From NCBI RefSeq assembly GCF_016860545.1, contig NZ_BNEB01000002.1, positions 806,001 to 870,000 on the forward strand: a stretch of 64,000 nucleotides of DNA. The letters run 5' to 3'. This DNA comes from Streptomyces asoensis. Its GTDB lineage: Bacteria > Actinomycetota > Actinomycetes > Streptomycetales > Streptomycetaceae. Below the pieces are notes generated by a model, which saw only the letters and a list, made by a program, of their open reading frames with translations, was not told the origin of the DNA and made no database searches. Both the position numbers and the translations under genes were made by a program. Shown in pieces: positions 60,244-64,000 of this stretch; the stretch's first letter is position 1; every line of letters begins with the position of its first letter.

Positions 60244-60732
60244 ATGACCTCTGTGACCACCCCGACGACCGTCAGTCCCGTCCTGCGCGTCGCTCCCGCC
60301 GCCCCCGCAGAGGCCGCCGCCCACTTCCGGGCGAGCCTCGCCCTGTACGCCGACGTGTCCGACGTGGCCGCGTCCCTCGCCGCCGGAGGCGACCCCGGGT
60401 TCGTCGTCGTCGACTCCCGCTCCACCGAGTCCTGGGACCAGGGGCACGTGCCCGGCGCCGTGCACCTGCCCACCGCGCTGATCGCCGGGCAGGCCGCGGG
60501 TCTCCTCGTCCGGGACGTGCCGGTCGTCACCTACTGCTGGGGCCCCGGCTGCAACGGCGCCACCCGTGCGGCCCTCGCGCTCGCCGAACTCGGTTACCGG
60601 GTCAAGGAGATGCTCGGCGGCTTCGAGTACTGGGTGCGCGAGGGCTTCGCCTACGAGACCTGGGAGGGCCCCGCGCGGCGCGCCGCCGATCCGCTCACGG
60701 CGCCCGTCGACGCGCCGGACTGCGGCTGCTGA
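60244..60732 (+). CDS. Rhodanese-like domain protein
   Basis: A 162-residue single-rhodanese protein from ATG 60244. Motifs: FVVVDSRSTESWDQGHVPGAVHLP, then the active-site loop VVTYCWGPGCNGATRAA with the catalytic Cys in YCWGPGC, and GYRVKEMLGGFEYWVREGF. A short tail ends in CGC. It can transfer sulfane sulfur or act as a sulfur carrier; Lrp control suggests a link to cysteine or amino-acid metabolism, which is inference. Confidence 0.92.
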   Translation: MTSVTTPTTVSPVLRVAPAAPAEAAAHFRASLALYADVSDVAASLAAGGDPGFVVVDSRSTESWDQGHVPGAVHLPTALIAGQAAGLLVRDVPVVTYCWGPGCNGATRAALALAELGYRVKEMLGGFEYWVREGFAYETWEGPARRAADPLTAPVDAPDCGC

Positions 60733-60746
60733 CGGGCGCGCCCGGA

Positions 60747-60774
60747 GCCGCGCGGCGGGTGGGTGCCGCGCGGC
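60747..60774. terminator. Hairpin between convergent rhodanese and DUF885 genes
   Basis: GCCGCGCGGC occurs at 60747-60756 and 60765-60774; being self-complementary, the copies pair as a 10-bp stem around an 8-nt GGGTGGGT loop. Confidence 0.55.
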
Positions 60775-60788
60775 CCCGGGACCGGGTC

Positions 60789-62480
60789 TCAGAGCCGGGC
60801 CAGCTCGTCCACCAGGTCGTCCAGGCCCAGGGAGCCCTGCGAGAGGGCGGCCATGTGCCAGGACTTGAGGTCGAAGGCGTCACCGTGGCGTTCGCGCGCC
60901 TTCTCCCGGCCCAGCAGCCAGGCCCGTTCGCCGAGCTTGTAGCCGATCGCCTGGCCGGGCATGGTCAGGTAGCGGGTGAGCTCGCTCTCGACGAAGTCCG
61001 CGGGGCGGCTGCTGTGCCCGCCGAAGAACTCCTGGGCCAGATCCGGGGTCCAGCGCTCACCCGGGTGGAACGGCGAGTCCGCCGGGATCGCCAGCTCCAG
61101 GTGCATGCCGATGTCGACGATCACCCGGACCGCCCGCATCATCTGCGCGTCCAGGTAGCCGAGCCGCTGCTCCGCGTCGGTGAGGAAGCCGAGCTCGTCC
61201 ATCAGCCGCTCCGCGTACAGGGCCCAGCCCTCCACGTTGGCGCTGACGAGCCCGACCGAAGCCTGGTAGCGGGAGAGGTCGCCGGCGATGTGCGCCCACT
61301 GGGCCAACTGGAGATGGTGGCCGGGAACGCCCTCGTGGTACCAGGTGGAGACCAGGTCGTAGACCGGGAAACGGGTCTGGCCCATCGTCGGCAGCCAGGT
61401 GCGGCCCGGCCGCGAGAAGTCCTCCGTCGGAGGCGTGTAGTACGGGGCGGCCGCACCCCCGGGCGGGGCGATCCGCGACTCCACCCGCCGTACCCGCTCG
61501 GCGAGTTCGAAGTGCGTTCCGTCGAGCTGCTCGATCGCCCGGTCCATCAGGCCCTGGAGCCAGTCGCGGACCTCGTCGACGCCCTCGATGTGCCTGCCGT
61601 GCTCGTCGAGGTGGGCCAGGGCCTCCCAGGGCGTCTTCGCGCCCGGCAGGATCTTCTCGGCCTCCCGCTCCATCTCCGCGAGCAGCCGGTGGTACTCCGC
61701 CCAGCCGTACGCGTACGCCTCGTCGAGGTCGAGGTCGGTGCCGTTGAAGTAGCGGGACGCGCGCGCGTAGCGCTCACGGCCGACCGTGTCCGGGGCGCCC
61801 TCGATCGTCGGCGCGTACACGTCGCGCATCCAGTCCCGCAGCTCCACGACGGCCGCCGTCGCCGCCCGGGCCGCCTCGTCCAGTTCGGTGCGCAGCGCGT
61901 CCGGCCCGGCGGCGGCGAAGTCCTCGAACCAGCCGCGGCCCGCGCCGTCCGTGTCCGACCACTCGGTGAGCTGTCCGACGAACGTGGCGGTCGGGCGCGG
62001 CGCCGCGTAGAGCTTGCGCTCCAGGCCGAGCGCGAGCGACTCCCGGTAGCCGGCCAGCGCCGCGGTCACCGCGCGCAGCCGCTCCGCGACCGCAGCCCAG
62101 TCGGCCTCGGTCCCGGTGGGCGTCACGGTGAACACGTCGCGGACGTGGTGCGGCGGCGTGGCCATATTGCCCACGGCGCGCAGTCCCTCGTCGGCGTCGA
62201 GCACGGCGAGTTCGGCGGTGAGCCGCTCACGCAGCAGCCGCGCGCACCGGCGCTCGATGTCACTGTCCGCGCCGGGCCTGCGTTCCGCCTCGTCGAGCTC
62301 GGCCAGGGTGTCGCGCGCGAGCCGCGCGAGCGCCTTCTGCCCGGCGGGCGAGTAGTCGGGCAGCCGGCTCGAGCTCTCCTGCACGCCGAGGTAGGTACCG
62401 GTCACCGGGTCGAGGGCGATGAAGCCGTCGACGTAGGCGTCGGCGACCTCGCGGGGAAGCGGGTTGCTGGTGTGTGACAT
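60789..62480 (-). CDS. DUF885-family (zinc peptidase-like) protein
   Basis: A 563-residue mostly helical protein from ATG 62480. The metal-site motif is YHEGVPGHHLQ (HExxxGHH-like), with a downstream SANVEGWALYAERLMDELG (EGWALY motif with the third ligand Glu) and PGQAIGYKLGERAW near the end. DUF885 proteins are presumed cytoplasmic or exported metallocarboxypeptidases; no signal peptide is seen. It lies 33 bp downstream of the Lrp gene at 62514 and is co-directional, so it may be co-transcribed. Confidence 0.92.
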   Translation of the reverse strand: MSHTSNPLPREVADAYVDGFIALDPVTGTYLGVQESSSRLPDYSPAGQKALARLARDTLAELDEAERRPGADSDIERRCARLLRERLTAELAVLDADEGLRAVGNMATPPHHVRDVFTVTPTGTEADWAAVAERLRAVTAALAGYRESLALGLERKLYAAPRPTATFVGQLTEWSDTDGAGRGWFEDFAAAGPDALRTELDEAARAATAAVVELRDWMRDVYAPTIEGAPDTVGRERYARASRYFNGTDLDLDEAYAYGWAEYHRLLAEMEREAEKILPGAKTPWEALAHLDEHGRHIEGVDEVRDWLQGLMDRAIEQLDGTHFELAERVRRVESRIAPPGGAAAPYYTPPTEDFSRPGRTWLPTMGQTRFPVYDLVSTWYHEGVPGHHLQLAQWAHIAGDLSRYQASVGLVSANVEGWALYAERLMDELGFLTDAEQRLGYLDAQMMRAVRVIVDIGMHLELAIPADSPFHPGERWTPDLAQEFFGGHSSRPADFVESELTRYLTMPGQAIGYKLGERAWLLGREKARERHGDAFDLKSWHMAALSQGSLGLDDLVDELARL

Positions 62481-62513
62481 GCGCCCCATCCTCGTACGGG
62501 GCGGCGGCGCGCG

Positions 62514-63005
62514 TCACGCCGTTTGTCCCGAACCCGTCGGCGGCAGCAGCGGTCCGCACTCCCACTGCTGGAAGATCAGCCGGGTCTCGACCCGCGCCAC
62601 CTCCCGGTGCGCCGTGAACTCGTCGAGCACCAGCCGCTGGAGATCGGCCATGTCCGCGACGGCGACATGGACGAGGTAGTCGTCGGGGCCCGTGAGGTGG
62701 AAGACGGTGAGTGCCTCGGGCAAGGCCCGGATCCGCTCCACGAACGGTCCCACCAGTTCCCGGCGGTGCGGCCTGACCTGCACCGACAGCAGCGCCTGGA
62801 GCCCGCGCCCCAGTTTGGCCGGATCGAGCCGCAGCTGGTGCCCCAGGATCACCCCCGAGCGGCGCAGCCGGGTCACCCGGTCCAGGCAGGTCGACGGCGC
62901 CACACCGACCTGCGCCGCGAGGTCCCGGTAGGTGGTCCGGGCGTCGTTCTGAAGCAGCCGCAGCAGCTGGAGATCGACCGGGTCCAGTACGACGGATTCA
63001 GCCAT
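62514..63005 (-). CDS. Lrp/AsnC-family regulator
   Basis: A 163-residue protein from ATG 63005; TACGTT (63017-63012, minus strand) lies 6 nt before it, so it is probably leaderless. HTH (DLQLLRLLQNDARTTYRDLAAQVGVAPSTCLDRVTRLRRSGVI) and RAM domain (LQALLSVQVRPHRRELVGPF, HLTGPDDYLVHVAVADMADLQRLV). Divergent from a Cys/Met-metabolism PLP enzyme gene, the usual partner for this kind of Lrp, which likely senses a sulfur amino acid or branched-chain amino acid. Confidence 0.93.
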   Translation of the reverse strand: MAESVVLDPVDLQLLRLLQNDARTTYRDLAAQVGVAPSTCLDRVTRLRRSGVILGHQLRLDPAKLGRGLQALLSVQVRPHRRELVGPFVERIRALPEALTVFHLTGPDDYLVHVAVADMADLQRLVLDEFTAHREVARVETRLIFQQWECGPLLPPTGSGQTA

Positions 63006-63065
63006 CGGCCGAACGTAGCACGGTGTTCGCACGCAGCGCCCCGTTCGATGTTCACCCTGCCGTCC

Positions 63066-64000
63066 ATGGACTCAGCCCCAGCGAGCACGCACGCGTACGA
63101 CGACGTACGCCGACCCGCGTCGAGAGCGCCCCGCGCACTGGCCACCGAGGCCGTGCACGCCGGGCGGGACGATCTGGCCCGGCAGGGTCTGCACGCCCCG
63201 CCGATCGACCTGTCCACCACCTACCCCTCGTACGACAGCCGTGCCGAGGCGGCCCGCATCGACGCGTTCGCCGCCACGGGGGCGGAGCCGGACGGACCGC
63301 CCGTGTACGGCCGGCTGGGCAATCCGACGGTCGCCCGTTTCGAGACGGCCCTCGCCCGTCTGGAGGGCACCGCGAGCGCGGTGGCGTTCGCCAGCGGCAT
63401 GGCGGCGCTGAGCGCGGTGCTCCTCGCGCGCGCCTCGACGGGACTGCGGCACGTCGTCGCCGTCCGGCCCCTCTACGGGTGCAGCGACCATCTGCTGACC
63501 GCCGGGCTGCTCGGCTCGGAGGTCACCTGGACCGACCCCGCCGGGATCGCCGACGCGCTGCGCCCGGACACCGGTCTGGTCATGGTCGAGTCGCCGGCCA
63601 ACCCGACGCTCGCCGAGGTGGACCTGCGGGCCGTCGCCCATGCCTGCGGCTCGGTGCCGCTGCTCGCCGACAACACCTTCGCGACGCCGGTGCTCCAGCG
63701 TCCCGCCGAGCAGGGCGCGCGGCTCGTCCTGCACAGCGCCACGAAGTACCTGGGCGGCCACGGGGACGTGCTGGCGGGGGTGGTGGCCTGCGACGAGGAG
63801 TTCGCGGGACAGCTCCGGCAGATACGTTTCGCCACGGGTGGCGTGCTGCATCCGCTGGCCGGCTATCTGCTGCTGCGGGGCCTGTCCACCCTGCCGGTGC
63901 GGGTACGGGCCGCCTCCGCGACCGCCGCGGAACTGGCCCGGCGGCTGGCCGCCGACCCGCATGTCGCCCGCGTCCACTACCCGCGCATCGGCGGCGCGAT
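63066..64000 (+). CDS. Cys/Met metabolism PLP-dependent enzyme (5' part, cut by window end)
   Basis: 311 complete codons from ATG 63066 are open to the window end. Cystathionine gamma-synthase/lyase-type motifs: PPIDLSTTYPSYDS, PVYGRLGNPTVARFETALARLEG, AFASGMAALSAVL, VESPANPTLAEVDLRAVA, LLADNTFATPVLQ and the PLP lysine in LHSATKYLGGHGD. The exact reaction (gamma-lyase, gamma-synthase or homologue) cannot be settled without the C-terminus. It is divergent from the Lrp gene 61 bp away. Confidence 0.92.
   Translation, partial: MDSAPASTHAYDDVRRPASRAPRALATEAVHAGRDDLARQGLHAPPIDLSTTYPSYDSRAEAARIDAFAATGAEPDGPPVYGRLGNPTVARFETALARLEGTASAVAFASGMAALSAVLLARASTGLRHVVAVRPLYGCSDHLLTAGLLGSEVTWTDPAGIADALRPDTGLVMVESPANPTLAEVDLRAVAHACGSVPLLADNTFATPVLQRPAEQGARLVLHSATKYLGGHGDVLAGVVACDEEFAGQLRQIRFATGGVLHPLAGYLLLRGLSTLPVRVRAASATAAELARRLAADPHVARVHYPRIGGA

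Overview
The window looks like a piece of a Streptomyces chromosome core. It is very GC-rich, GTG starts are common, it carries many actinomycete-type one-component regulators, and it encodes the diverged third elongation factor Tu (tuf3) known from Streptomyces coelicolor and S. ramocissimus. I see no rRNA or tRNA genes, CRISPR array, prophage or transposase. About 60 genes can be supported, mostly monocistronic or in 2-3 gene operons and often arranged as divergent regulator/target pairs.

Region by region. 1-6.1 kb: the end of an EamA exporter, a flavin-type pair (PaiB-like, PPOX) divergent from a MocR regulator across a perfect palindrome, a LysR/EamA divergent pair and another PPOX protein. 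6.2-14.3 kb: an isochorismatase-fold protein with altered catalytic residues, a Tat-type Rieske lipoprotein, a short HipA-like kinase coupled to a DUF3037 protein, two SDR genes with a clear promoter and terminator, an orphan oligopeptide-type binding lipoprotein and uracil-DNA glycosylase. 14.6-25.6 kb: an oxidoreductase, apolipoprotein N-acyltransferase (lnt), hypothetical genes, a truncated reductase beside an HxlR regulator, an Mrr-TerD stress gene broken by one in-frame TAA, GNAT, YihY and uppP. 25.6-27.2 kb: a 1.6-kb gene-free stretch made of 15-, 34- and 28-bp imperfect tandem repeats. 27.2-31.9 kb: an oxidoreductase/PmoA/cupin operon behind a promoter with a LacI-type site, then an HxlR regulator divergent from a thiolase. 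32.3-44.2 kb: VTT membrane protein, AlkD-like protein, tuf3, a spermidine-synthase-like protein, PadR plus membrane protein, PAP2, DUF8017-type membrane protein, DUF4442 thioesterase, galU-type uridylyltransferase and a large membrane protein joining a sigma-like/zinc-finger part to a ricin-type lectin. 44.4-64 kb: DedA, two left-handed-helix proteins, XRE-cupin/EamA and ArsR/CDF divergent pairs, a YbaK-type gene that runs on into antisense of the CDF gene, CoA-binding protein, SixA, APC permease, YigZ, sbcDC, two Lrp regulators, rhodanese, a DUF885 peptidase and the start of a Cys/Met-metabolism PLP enzyme.

Themes that recur: local regulators facing their likely targets with visible operators (MocR, LysR, HxlR, XRE, ArsR, Lrp); at least fourteen genes with a TANNNT -10 box only 5-8 nt before the start codon, implying leaderless mRNAs; small antisense overlaps at convergent 3' ends; and three gene-size lesions (truncated reductase, nonsense-split Mrr-TerD, run-on YbaK) that suggest ongoing local decay. 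All positions and translations were read by eye; family assignments rest on motif recognition, not database searches.
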